64,000 bases of DNA from Pythium myriotylum (taxonomy: Eukaryota > Oomycota > Peronosporomycetes > Pythiales > Pythiaceae), in contig JALJCQ010000003.1 in NCBI GenBank assembly GCA_023091665.1, forward strand, positions 124,001-188,000, given 5' to 3'. This document shows positions 39,954 through 49,294 of this stretch, one piece after another. Position numbers and translations under genes: made by a program. The notes under the pieces are model-generated. The model was not told the origin of the DNA, searched no databases, and saw nothing but the letters and a program-made list of their open reading frames with translations. Positions within the stretch are counted from its first letter, which is position 1. Every line of letters begins with the position of its first letter.

Positions 39954-41457
39954 ATGACCGACTTCAAGATGACGATCTGCTGCATGGGCGCCGGCTACGT
40001 GGGCGGGCCCACCATGGCGGTCATCGCGTCTTTCTGCCCCGACGTCAAGGTCGTGGTCGTCGACATCTCCGAGGCGCAGATCGCCAAGTGGAACAGCGCC
40101 GACGAGATCCCGATCTACGAACCGGGGCTGCAGGAGCTCGTGCAGGCAAGGCGCGGCAAGAACCTCTTCTTCTCGACCGACATCGACAGGTACATCAACG
40201 AGGCCGAGCTCATCTTCGTCTGCGTCAACACGCCCACCAAGACGAGCGGCATCGGCGCCGGCAGCGCCGCCGACACCAAGAACTGCGAGGCCTGCGCGCG
40301 CAAGATCGCCGCCGTCGCCACCTCCAACAAGATCGTGGTACGTCGTCGTCTCTCTTTCTCTCTCTCTGTTTCTCTGTAGACTCATGTGGAGGGGTATTGG
40401 TATTGGTGCGTAGGTCGAAAAGTCGACGGTGCCGGTGCGCACGGCCGAGTCGATCTCGGCCGTGCTGAGCGCCAACGCCAAGGGACTCCAGTTCGAGGTG
40501 CTGTCGAACCCCGAGTTCCTGGCCGAAGGCACGGCCATCGAGGACCTGCGCGAGCCGAGCCGCATCCTGATCGGCGGGCCCGAGACGCCGACCGGCCGCG
40601 AGGCCGTGGAGAAGCTCGTGTGGATCTACAACCACTGGGTGCCGCGCGAACGCATCATCACGACCAACGTCTGGTCCTCGGAGCTCTCCAAGCTCGTGGC
40701 CAACGCGTTCCTGGCGCAGCGCATCTCGAGCATCAACTCGATCTCGGCCGTCTGCGAGGCCACGGGCGCCAACGTGCACGAGGTCGCCAAGGCCGTCGGC
40801 GCCGACGACCGCATCGGCGGCAAATTCCTTAACTGCTCGGTCGGCTTTGGCGGCTCGTGCTTCCAAAAGGACATCCTGAACCTCGTCTACCTCGCCGAGT
40901 GCTTCAACCTGCCCGAGGTCGCCGACTACTGGCGCGGCGTCGTGACCATGAACGAGTACCAGAAGACCCGCTTCGCGACGACCATGATCCGCCGCATGTT
41001 CAACACGGTCACCAACAAGAAGATCTGCATCTACGGCTTTGCGTTCAAGAAGGACACGGGCGACGTGCGCGAGACGCCCGCGGCCGCGATCGTCAAGTAT
41101 TTGCTCGCCGAGAACGCGCGCGTGAGCGTCTACGACCCGCAGGTCAAGCTCGACGACATGATGGCCGAGCTCGCGTACCAGGGCGTGAGCGAGGCCTCCC
41201 ACCCGAACCTCCACAAGCTGCTCACGGTCCACAACGACCCGTACGAGGCCGCGGCCGACGCGCACGCGATCGCGGCGCTCACCGAGTGGGACGAGTTCAA
41301 GACGCTCGACTACGACCGCGTCTACAAGTCGATGACCAAGCCGGCGTTTGTGTTTGACGGCCGAAACGTGCTGCCCCACGACACGCTGCGAGAGCTCGGC
41401 GCCAAGGTCTACGTCATCGGCCGCGCACAGGTGATCGCGCAGGAACTGCCCTTCTAG
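39954..41457 (+). CDS. UGDH: UDP-glucose 6-dehydrogenase
   Basis: 475 residues from exons 39954-40337 and 40414-41457; the 76-nt intron starts GTACGT and ends GTAG. It oxidises UDP-glucose twice with NAD+ to UDP-glucuronate, the precursor for uronic-acid-containing wall and extracellular polysaccharides; cytosolic. The Rossmann motif GAGYVGGP is at the start. CVNTPTK, the [20 protein letters not shown] substrate segment and the catalytic cysteine in [13 protein letters not shown] are all present. The C-terminal UDP-binding domain follows ([33 protein letters not shown]). Length and motifs are those of the eukaryotic enzyme, with nothing missing. The start has good context (CAATATGACC) and no signal peptide. 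Confidence 0.97.
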
Positions 41458-41811
41458 ATTTCCATAACCGTAGGACAAAACTACCTCCCCCCACGTATAC
41501 AAGAGAGAGAGAGAACACGACGTAGACCGCCCTCACCTCACCCCATCCTCGTGCACCACCTCGTCGACCGACGAGTCGCATCGTGCGATCTTTCGAGAAA
41601 GGCGCGCGACGCTTTGGTTTTCTTCTTCCTCCACGCGCGACTTCTCGTCACGAGGAGACGCGTCCGTGCGGCTCCCAGGGCAGTTGCGATCTTGGATCTT
41701 GGCAGCACTAAACAGCTCGAATGAGGAACCGTTGAGCACTCAAGCTAGTCGCCTACCAGTCGCGGTTGGTTCCTCGAGCAGCAGCAGAGAGCCCGGAATC
41801 CAACTAACACC
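41458..41811. other. Intergenic region, 354 nt
   Basis: It includes a GA microsatellite (about 41502-41515) just after UGDH. Nothing else recognised. Confidence 0.4.
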
Positions 41812-44124
41812 ATGAAGGCTTCGTATGGCAGCCAGAGCGAGGAAGAAGGGCTCGCGTTCGTGCCGCCGACGCCTCGCACAATGGCGTCGCGACGCTCCAA
41901 CAAACGCGTCATGGTCGGTGCGTCGCTCGCGCTTCTCGGAGCAGCAGCAGCGACCGGCGCGTTGATGGCCTTCGTGAACCCGGACGATCTGTCGACGCTA
42001 GAAGTGGCGCCCATGCAACTCCAAGGATCAGCACTGATCGAGTCCCTCGCTGCAGAGATCGGCATCGACGACGACGCGACGTTCGAGACTCTGGACGCCA
42101 ACAGCGACGGCACGGTGACCAAGGACGAGTACGTGAGCCGTCTAAACGCACGGCGAGACCAAGTGCTCAACAAGCTCACGCAATCCAACCTCGCCGACGA
42201 TGCCAAGGGCCCGATCGCGACGCTGATCCAGGACAACTTTGACAGCGAGGCCGCGTGCATCGGCAATGTCTTCAACTTGAGCGGTGGGAGAAACGTGGAT
42301 AAGGCGACGTTCGAGTTTGTGCATCCGCTGATCACGTCGCTCTGCAAAAAGTCGCTGTCGTTGGACTCGTCGGCGTTGAAGAAGGCTGTGGAGGGGACGT
42401 CGGCGCCTCCTGTCGTCAGCATTGACGGGGATCTCACGACGCCCGCCACCGAGGGCCCTCCAGTGAGCATCGACGGCCAGCCTGCGGCAGACGTGACCAT
42501 CGACGGAGACATGCCAGTACCCACCATGATCCCGAATGGAGATGGTTTCATGGCCACGACTCCGCCATCAACTGAGAGCGATGATGACGATAACGAAGAC
42601 TCGGCCGCTTCGCCCGTGATGGATGATTCTTCCGGTGTGACTGAGACCTCCACGCCTGCGACGAGCGTCGATGCCGATGACGCATCCACAATTGGCGATG
42701 CCGTGTCTCAGAATCAAGCCAACACTTCGAACGACGTCGCTGGCAATGATGAAGGCGAAGAAGAGGACGAGACGACGTCGCCTGGTGGAGATAGCTCCAC
42801 TCCTGCAACGGAATCACCGGTTAGTGGAGATGATACGGGTGAGAAAGACACGGGCGAGGACGATGAGACGACTCCAGAGGACAGCGTATCGCCGTCACCA
42901 GCCGTAGCAAATGAGGACGACAACAACGAGGAGATCGCGGACGATGATTCTAGCACAACGACGGCGCCCTCGGTAGACGAAACTCCAGCTGCTTCCGACA
43001 CGCAAGGCACAGAAGGCAGCAGTGAAGACGGTCTTCCGTCCTCCGGGGCGCCAAGTGTAGGCGAAGAGTCGTCGCAGGAGGGTGATTCAGACACGGAGTC
43101 CCCACTTCCAGCACCCAACGATGAAGACACAACCTCCCCTCCCGGAGGTGATACCGCTCCTGGAGAGAACGACGAGGAGGAAGAGCCGACCACCGACTCC
43201 CCAGGGCTTGCGACTAGTAACGAGACACCCGACAATGGCTCACCAGACATCGATGAGAACGATGGGCCCGAGACAGACTCCCCAGGCGTCGTGGTTGACG
43301 ATCAACCCGAGACAAACTCTCCAGGCGTCGTGGTTGACGATGAACCCGAGACAAACTCTCCAGGTGTCGTGATAAACGATCAGCCAGAGACCAACACACC
43401 CGGAGTCGTCGTCAACGACGAGTCAGATTCCGATTCTCCCAGCGTCAACGACGATGATGAGCCTGACCCAAACTCCCCTGACGTGACAGTCAACGATGAG
43501 CAAGGAACCAGCTCCCCCGGTGTCATTGTAAACGGGGAGCCTGTGACAAACTCTCCTGGGGTCGTGGTCATCACGGGCCCGCCTGAGACTATCTCACCCG
43601 GTGTGATCATCGACGATTTCCCCACGGAAGTCCCATCGTTAGGTGACGGTACGACCACAACTCCATGGGCTTCACCATCAACAGCCACTGGCGCTTCCCT
43701 ACCGTCAACTGAGGGGACTCAAGCCCCTCCAGCCGGCAATGATAACTTCTTGAACGAGCTTCAGCCGCGCGAAAACACGACTCGTGAAGAGCAGAAATCG
43801 CCTGGACGCATTGCATTCGAGAACGCTCTTGCTGCGTTGTTCGAGAAGGAACTCTCCGACAGGGAGCAACGGCTTGCATACGCCAAGCTCGAGGTGGAGA
43901 AGAACAGCTTCATGATCGAACTCATCCACACATGCATCAGCAAAGCTGGACGCCAGGTAAGCCGAATGATTTGCTCACATATTTTAGCGATTTGATGATA
44001 TTGAACTCGTATATGAACTCAGTTTGAGTTCGATTCGTCATTTTCCCAGGACCTGGCCGTGGAGTGGATCAGAACGCAGTGCATGGCTTTCCCAGATGTC
44101 TTCCATCACCCCGAACACTTCTAG
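41812..44124 (+). CDS. Mucin-like type II membrane protein with EF-hand and 13-residue repeats
   Basis: Predicted 739 residues from exons 41812-43956 and 44050-44124 (93-nt intron GTAAGC...CCCAG). Residues 1-32 are a basic cytoplasmic tail (RTMASRRSNKR). Residues 33-53 form one membrane helix (VMVGASLALLGAAAATGALM). A globular part with a clear EF-hand calcium loop (DANSDGTVTKDEY) and Cys pairs follows. Residues about 195-640 are almost entirely Ser/Thr/Pro/Asp/Glu and heavily O-glycosylatable, including about nine copies of a 13-residue unit (ETNSPGVVVDDQP; DNA 43267-43620). The end is a conserved-looking helical domain (FEKELSDREQRLAYAKLEVE, VEWIRTQCMAFPDVFHHPEH F). I recognise no named family. 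The build suggests a cell-surface stalk protein with a distal helical head. Repeat number may vary between strains. Confidence 0.85.
43267..43620 (+). repeat. Coding tandem repeat, 39-nt unit
   Basis: About nine degenerate copies of a 39-nt unit encoding (P)ET(N/D)SPGVVV(D/N)D(Q/E). The first four are nearly identical, while later copies drift (DPNSPDVTVNDEQ, GTSSPGVIVNGEP). The length keeps the reading frame. Confidence 0.85.
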
Positions 44125-44560
44125 GTAGAACCTTCTCGACAGTGTGTTCTGTTCCGAACTGTAACGTATCATACATCACTGTGAACCCCACACCACTCCG
44201 TTCAGCATCTTCGCTTCTTTGCTTCACTATACCCTCCTAGAGTACGAGAATCGGCCTTGATCAGTCCAAAAATGGATGTGTTTTGTATCATCCCAAAAGC
44301 ATCTTATCAGGGTTCATTGCTGACATCTGGGCGGTTGTGGCACATTCTCCGACCTCGTTGATCGCAATTTCGTCTGCGTGGATCATTACTACGGATGTCA
44401 GCGAGATCTCAAATTTAGTGACAAAGCTGCTCATCATTATTCGTCTTCAGCTCACGTCCTCGGAACAGATACTTTTCCTAAGCCTCGCAAGAACCCACTA
44501 TACGTCCTTCGAGAACTGAACCACATTTATTCTCCGCGGAGAAGACGGTGAGAAGACGGC
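44125..44560. other. Intergenic region, 436 nt
   Basis: It holds the 3' flank of the mucin-like gene and the 5' flank of the membrane-protein pair. No gene and no clear motif seen. Confidence 0.4.
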
Positions 44561-46342
44561 ATGGCCGTGATTCCCTTGCCTTCGATAGGGAGTAGTAGAA
44601 GCGAGTCGACGCTAGGTGCCCGGAACTATGAGCTCGTATCCACACGCCCACTTCCACGGCTTGAAATCCCAGTGACTCTAACCCGCTTGGTACTTGGCGA
44701 TCAAGCGAATGAAAGACTGATAACTTGGTACTCAGCTCGCCGGCGCTTTTTGACGTGGACATCCAACACGGCTCGACTCATCGGTGTCACTTCGTGGTTT
44801 CTGCCTCTCGATCTCAGTCGTGCGCTCGTTGTTCCGCTCGCGTTTTGTGTGCTCCCAAAGCTCGTAATCACTTTGGTGTTACTGAGCGCGCCGATTTTAC
44901 GGATGCTAATGCGCCAATACGAGTTTTGGTTCACGACTACCCTCAACTTCATCGGCATGGTGCTGTTTGCGATTCAGATTGGACCAGATATCCGGCTCGG
45001 TTATCCATTTTTGACGTTTATGTCGATACAGGTGACGATTTGCTCAGATGCAGACGTATACACGCTTTCGGAGACAGCTCGTGCAGGAGTTCTGAGCTCC
45101 GTGTGTGCCACAGCTCTAGGCCTCTTTGCTCTTCATCAAAGTGTGCATTACAAGGCATTGCCACCGTCACTGAGCAAAGACTGGAACCTCGCGGAACTCA
45201 ACTTCATGGCCAACGTCTCAATGACACTCGCAATTTTCATCATCAACAAATCTTACAAAAGACGAGTAGTCTTTTCGGAGAACGCGACCCCATATGTTCC
45301 GCTTGCCGTCGTCCGAGCAAAGCTTGTCGTGAGAAGCAAGAGGATGATAAGAGCCCCGCCGGCACCGAGTGGGACCCCAACAGATTTTCCAGTATCCTCG
45401 CCTCCTTCTGTTCGCAACCTGAATCACCAATCGACGACTTCTTTCGCTGCAAGCGACCCTGAAGGACGAGTGGTCTCGAGTGTGGGGAGTCACGGTCGAC
45501 GAAGGACGAGTATCTTGCTGGCGGGTGGAGTCACACTGCACTTTCGAGTAGTGCCCCTATTGCGCAACGTTGTAGACGCCAAGTTGACGCTTCTACCGCA
45601 GCTCTGCTTAAGACGCCCACTTGAGAATGCGTGGTACATCATGCTCACTCTATGCGGCTCAGTGGGTCTATCTCTGTCATTGGTGGGGGTTATCCTTGTG
45701 GTTATTGCGAACATCCACGACAAGACAGTGCTTCTTCCATGCGGCGTGATCTCGCTCCTGACGACAACGATTTACTGTCTTTTTCACGCCGCCCATTACC
45801 AACGAGACTTGTGCTACTTGCTTCTGCACAACTTCGACTTCTGGTTCACGATGTTTCAGTTCGTTGCTGCAACAATCTGTTTGGCAGATCTCCTTGATTG
45901 GGATTACCGGTGTCTCAACATTGTCTGCTGGTCTTTATGGTTCTCGTGGTCGCTCTTCACCGATGCATTGCTACCGACACACAGACGAAAACTCCGATTC
46001 AAGAAACGGCACGCTACTCCTGCGCTACTGTGTGTGATTTTTAACGTGCTCGTCCTCGCCTATTCGCTCGCACTGGATCAGAGACATATTCTTCATAGCC
46101 GAGTGATTAGTATCGGCACGATTCGCGGCTTCTTCACAATGGTTATCAGCACTGGCACATTCATGGGCTATCGACTCGCGACAATAATGCTGTGGACAAC
46201 GCGATTGGTGTCGCGATTGGGATTTCGCCCCGAGAACGAGCTTGTACTTCTTCGAGGTGCAGTCGAGTATCGGAATCCGTTCTTCCTGCACGTATATAGC
46301 CGCGCATCTATTAGAGCAAAAGACGATAGCAATGACTCCTGA
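44561..46342 (+). CDS. Multi-pass membrane family protein, 593 aa
   Basis: Single exon from the ATG at 44561 (MAVIPLPSIGSSRSESTLGA). It has about ten hydrophobic helices in two sets of about five, joined by a cytoplasmic-looking Ser/Arg-rich linker (about residues 255-325). Each half has an equivalent motif: LMRQYEFWFTTTLNFIGMVL in the first and LLLHNFDFWFTMFQFVAATI in the second. After the second comes LLDWDYRCLNIVCWSLWFSW, then RKLRFKKRHATPALL, and the tail ends LLRGAVEYRNPFFLH. The family appears four times in this window and I recognise no named transporter or receptor signature. It is the most diverged of the intact copies, lacking the MDANFRT motif. It is followed in tandem by a second copy 302 nt away. 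Confidence 0.85.
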   Translation: MAVIPLPSIGSSRSESTLGARNYELVSTRPLPRLEIPVTLTRLVLGDQANERLITWYSARRRFLTWTSNTARLIGVTSWFLPLDLSRALVVPLAFCVLPKLVITLVLLSAPILRMLMRQYEFWFTTTLNFIGMVLFAIQIGPDIRLGYPFLTFMSIQVTICSDADVYTLSETARAGVLSSVCATALGLFALHQSVHYKALPPSLSKDWNLAELNFMANVSMTLAIFIINKSYKRRVVFSENATPYVPLAVVRAKLVVRSKRMIRAPPAPSGTPTDFPVSSPPSVRNLNHQSTTSFAASDPEGRVVSSVGSHGRRRTSILLAGGVTLHFRVVPLLRNVVDAKLTLLPQLCLRRPLENAWYIMLTLCGSVGLSLSLVGVILVVIANIHDKTVLLPCGVISLLTTTIYCLFHAAHYQRDLCYLLLHNFDFWFTMFQFVAATICLADLLDWDYRCLNIVCWSLWFSWSLFTDALLPTHRRKLRFKKRHATPALLCVIFNVLVLAYSLALDQRHILHSRVISIGTIRGFFTMVISTGTFMGYRLATIMLWTTRLVSRLGFRPENELVLLRGAVEYRNPFFLHVYSRASIRAKDDSNDS

Positions 46343-46644
46343 TTCCACTTGCACGACCCGGCCACTTTGGGTTTGCACTCTCAACTTCAGGCCACCAGTT
46401 CAACTGACGCCACTAGTCGCTCAAACTTCCCATCAAGATCGCCGTACAGATCGATGGTTGCTTGCACTAGGTTGAACTGCAATCGAACAGAGATGAGCTT
46501 TAGCATAGTGCGTCGTATGCCCGAGACAAGAATAGGCAATTGCGTCTAAACGTTGAGGTACTAGGGCACAGAAATAACGTTAGCGAGCTAGGTCATTACC
46601 CCATTCATGCTCCACGTCTATCGGTGAAGGAAGTCTTGGTGGGG

Positions 46645-48570
46645 ATGCTCGGCAGTCATAAGGGGCCATCGTTATCAGCTACTGTGTCGCCTGGTTGGGA
46701 TAGACTCAACTTGCGATTGGTCACGATCAGTTCTACTGCTGATATCTCCAGCTTGTACGAAGTAAGTGTACGCCAACAACCGCCCAAGATTGACCTTCAG
46801 AACACCTACGGTCGTCGTCTCCTGGGAAATGAGGTGAACAACAGGTTTTTGACTTGGATGCGCACGAACTATGCTCGCATATCCAATGTGACCCGACTGT
46901 CAACACTTACCATGTTCGCGATGTGGGCTGCTCCTGCTGGTGTAAGCCGCGTGATTACACCGATCGCTGCAGTGGCTTGTCTTCCGATTGTGGTAGTGTC
47001 GCCACTCGTCATGAGTGCGGACGTGCTTCGATTACTTTATCGGCATCACGAATTCTGGTTTTTCACGTTCACGAGTGCAACAAATTGGATAATTGCTGCA
47101 ATCCTCTTCAACGACACGAGGGTTGCAGGGTGCGTTGCTTGTTTCGCGTTGAATATCTTATCAGTCATGATGGATGCAAATTTCCGAACGATCATATTAG
47201 CCACAAGAACTGGATTAGCGTGGATCCCAGCAATCGTTTGCATTGTTCTTATATGCGTCACTAAACTTGTCGATATTGACCCGAGTCGCTTCAAGGCCGT
47301 TATTCCCGAAAACAAACTTGGATTTACCCTCGCAAACTCATTCCTGAACGTCAATACGACGCTCGCAATCCTCGTTATTAGACAGACGTTTCGGCGCAGA
47401 CGAGTGTTCACAGCAAGATTCTTACACGACCGGATAATTCCTTGTTCCACAGTCAATTGCGATCTGGTATTGAGGCAAATGAGAGCGAACGACACAGGAA
47501 GCGCCGATAGGCTGAACACATTCTTGACGAAGATTAACAAGAATGCAAAAGATGCTGCGTTACGGAGGTCCAGCGTTGTTGGTGTGGGAGAGACGCCACT
47601 TGCTGGGCGAATATCACCTACGAAAGCTCATGCTGATGACGAGAATCCGTTGACGTCAACAATCCAAGAGATCAATGTGATTGCCCCCACGCTGGCTTTT
47701 CTAGACTTGCGAAACGCACTTTTGCCGTGGATGATGCCCAAATGTCGAGTGGGACTGCTCACCGCATGTTTCATGTACATCAGCGGCCTAGTTGGGTTGC
47801 TTCTAGCAGGCTTCACCATGTACCTACCGGCAAAGCATGTCCCGAAAGGAGCGGTATACGATGACATACTTGGTATAGGGATACTCTCCTTGTCAGAGGC
47901 CACAAGGACCGCGATCCCAGGTGTGTCGTTGCTATGCACTGCAATCTTCATCGCGCCGTTCGTCGCAAGTTATCAGCGCGATCTACTGAGAGCACTAAGT
48001 CGCAACTTTGACTTTGTGTTCTCTTCGTTACAGTTCAACATATCGTTCATCTGCCTGGCCGATATGATGCATTGGGACTTGCGCTGTCTCGCGCTCGCGT
48101 CCTGGAATCTCTGGTTCCACTGGATCTTGCTCTGGGACGCGCTCGTTCCTAGTCTGCGCGAGCGCTTCCGCTTCAAGAAGATCTACGGCACGCCTGTGCT
48201 CATCGGCATCATGCTCGGCTTGCTCTGGATCGGCTACTCGCTCTTCTTCAGCTCGTACGACGCGCTCCAAGACCGCATCTTGATGGAGGCGTCGTGGGGC
48301 TCGTTCCAGCTCACGATCCGCACTTCCACGTTCCTCATCGGACGCATGACGACGATCCTGACGTGGAGCATCCGCCTCGTGTGGAAAGCCGTGCGCGCGG
48401 ACGAAGACGACCTCATCTTCATCCGCGGCCGCGTCGAGTACTACACGCCGCTCGAGTTCTTCCCGCCAGTCGCGGCGCCGCCACGCACGCACCTACCGCC
48501 ACGTCTCACGCGCTTCCTTCGTCTTGACGCCGTCATGCCCGCGCCGCGTCCAGTGAAGCCTCCGCTTTAG
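46645..48570 (+). CDS. Multi-pass membrane family protein, 641 aa
   Basis: The start is taken at the first in-frame ATG, 46645 (MLGSHKGPSLSATVS); the frame is open upstream without ATG. First half: VTRLSTLTMFAMWAAPAGVS, YRHHEFWFFTFTSATNWIIA, MMDANFRTIILATRTGLAWI, NSFLNVNTTLAILVIRQTFR. A linker follows (about 270-340). Second half: LDLRNALLPWMMPKCRVGLL, LSRNFDFVFSSLQFNISFIC, ASWNLWFHWILLWDALVPSL, RFRFKKIYGTPVLIGIMLGL. The tail is FIRGRVEYYTPLEFFPP with a Pro/Arg end. It is the closest paralogue of the 56109 gene. From about 48060 to the end the codons become much more GC-rich than before, so the two parts may differ in origin (gene conversion). Function unknown. Confidence 0.88.
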   Translation: MLGSHKGPSLSATVSPGWDRLNLRLVTISSTADISSLYEVSVRQQPPKIDLQNTYGRRLLGNEVNNRFLTWMRTNYARISNVTRLSTLTMFAMWAAPAGVSRVITPIAAVACLPIVVVSPLVMSADVLRLLYRHHEFWFFTFTSATNWIIAAILFNDTRVAGCVACFALNILSVMMDANFRTIILATRTGLAWIPAIVCIVLICVTKLVDIDPSRFKAVIPENKLGFTLANSFLNVNTTLAILVIRQTFRRRRVFTARFLHDRIIPCSTVNCDLVLRQMRANDTGSADRLNTFLTKINKNAKDAALRRSSVVGVGETPLAGRISPTKAHADDENPLTSTIQEINVIAPTLAFLDLRNALLPWMMPKCRVGLLTACFMYISGLVGLLLAGFTMYLPAKHVPKGAVYDDILGIGILSLSEATRTAIPGVSLLCTAIFIAPFVASYQRDLLRALSRNFDFVFSSLQFNISFICLADMMHWDLRCLALASWNLWFHWILLWDALVPSLRERFRFKKIYGTPVLIGIMLGLLWIGYSLFFSSYDALQDRILMEASWGSFQLTIRTSTFLIGRMTTILTWSIRLVWKAVRADEDDLIFIRGRVEYYTPLEFFPPVAAPPRTHLPPRLTRFLRLDAVMPAPRPVKPPL

Positions 48571-48590
48571 GTGGCGTCCATACTGGTGAA

Positions 48591-48617
48591 GGGGGGGGGG
48601 GGGGGGGGGGGGGGGGA
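48591..48617. repeat. G27 homopolymer
   Basis: 27 consecutive G starting 20 nt after a stop codon. The length is uncertain because such runs are prone to sequencing and replication slippage. Confidence 0.9.
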
Positions 48618-48791
48618 GAGAAGGGAAACGACGATCCCACGACCAAGGGAAACCATGGGGCAACGAGAGGACCATCACTCTGTGCGAGCTTAGCTTGCCC
48701 ACGACGACATTCACGCAACACGTGCGACGTTTCCCACCTGACTCAAACGACCTTCGTGCGACATTCTACCACCAACTTCAATCGCTCGAGT

Positions 48792-48821
48792 GTTAAGTAC
48801 GCAGATCATGCCGTACTTAAC
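48792..48821. repeat. Perfect 10-bp inverted repeat
   Basis: GTTAAGTACG (48792-48801) and CGTACTTAAC (48812-48821), 10-nt loop. A further partial direct copy, CTAAGTACGCG, follows at 48823-48833. Confidence 0.7.
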
Positions 48822-48854
48822 GCTAAGTACGCGTCTGCGTTTCCCTTTTTGCAC

Positions 48855-48902
48855 GGGGGGGGGGGAGGGGAAACGACACAGGGTCCCCCCCCCCCCCCCC
48901 CC
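48855..48902. repeat. Poly-G and poly-C runs able to form a hairpin
   Basis: G11-A-G4 at 48855-48870 and C18 at 48885-48902, separated by 14 nt. They could fold on each other or form a G-rich structure. Located about 390 nt upstream of the myotubularin start. Confidence 0.8.
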
Positions 48903-49294
48903 TTCCTCCTTCAAGGCTCGTCCAGTGTCGCAGGCGACGCGGCGACGGACGGCGCGGCGCGGAGGGAGACTCGCTGCTCGACGACGGCGACGCCACGACG
49001 GCGGCGCGCACGAATCCGTCGCCCTCGGCTCGAGTGCGTGTGGGTTCACGGCGGGAGGCGGCGGCCTCGCGCGCTGTGATTGAACGAAAAGCCGTGCTGG
49101 GTGACGCCATCGTAGTGAGATCCCGCTCGCGAGAAAGAAGAGCCAGCAGTGGCGGAACGCGTCGAGGGGCGCTGACCAGATCGCGACAGGCGGCGCAACT
49201 CATTTGCCGGCGAGGGAAGCGCGGCGGCCGAAGGGGCTTTAATTGATTCACTTGACCCCCTCGACGAGTCTCGCACGGCGGCGGCGGCGGCACC

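Larger units (their letters stand above)
48571..49294. other. Intergenic region with homopolymers and inverted repeat
   Basis: Contains G27 (48591-48617), a perfect 10-bp inverted repeat (48792-48821), and a G11-A-G4 run (48855-48870) followed 14 nt later by C18 (48885-48902), which could pair. It includes the 5' region of the myotubularin gene. No supported coding sequence. Confidence 0.6.
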
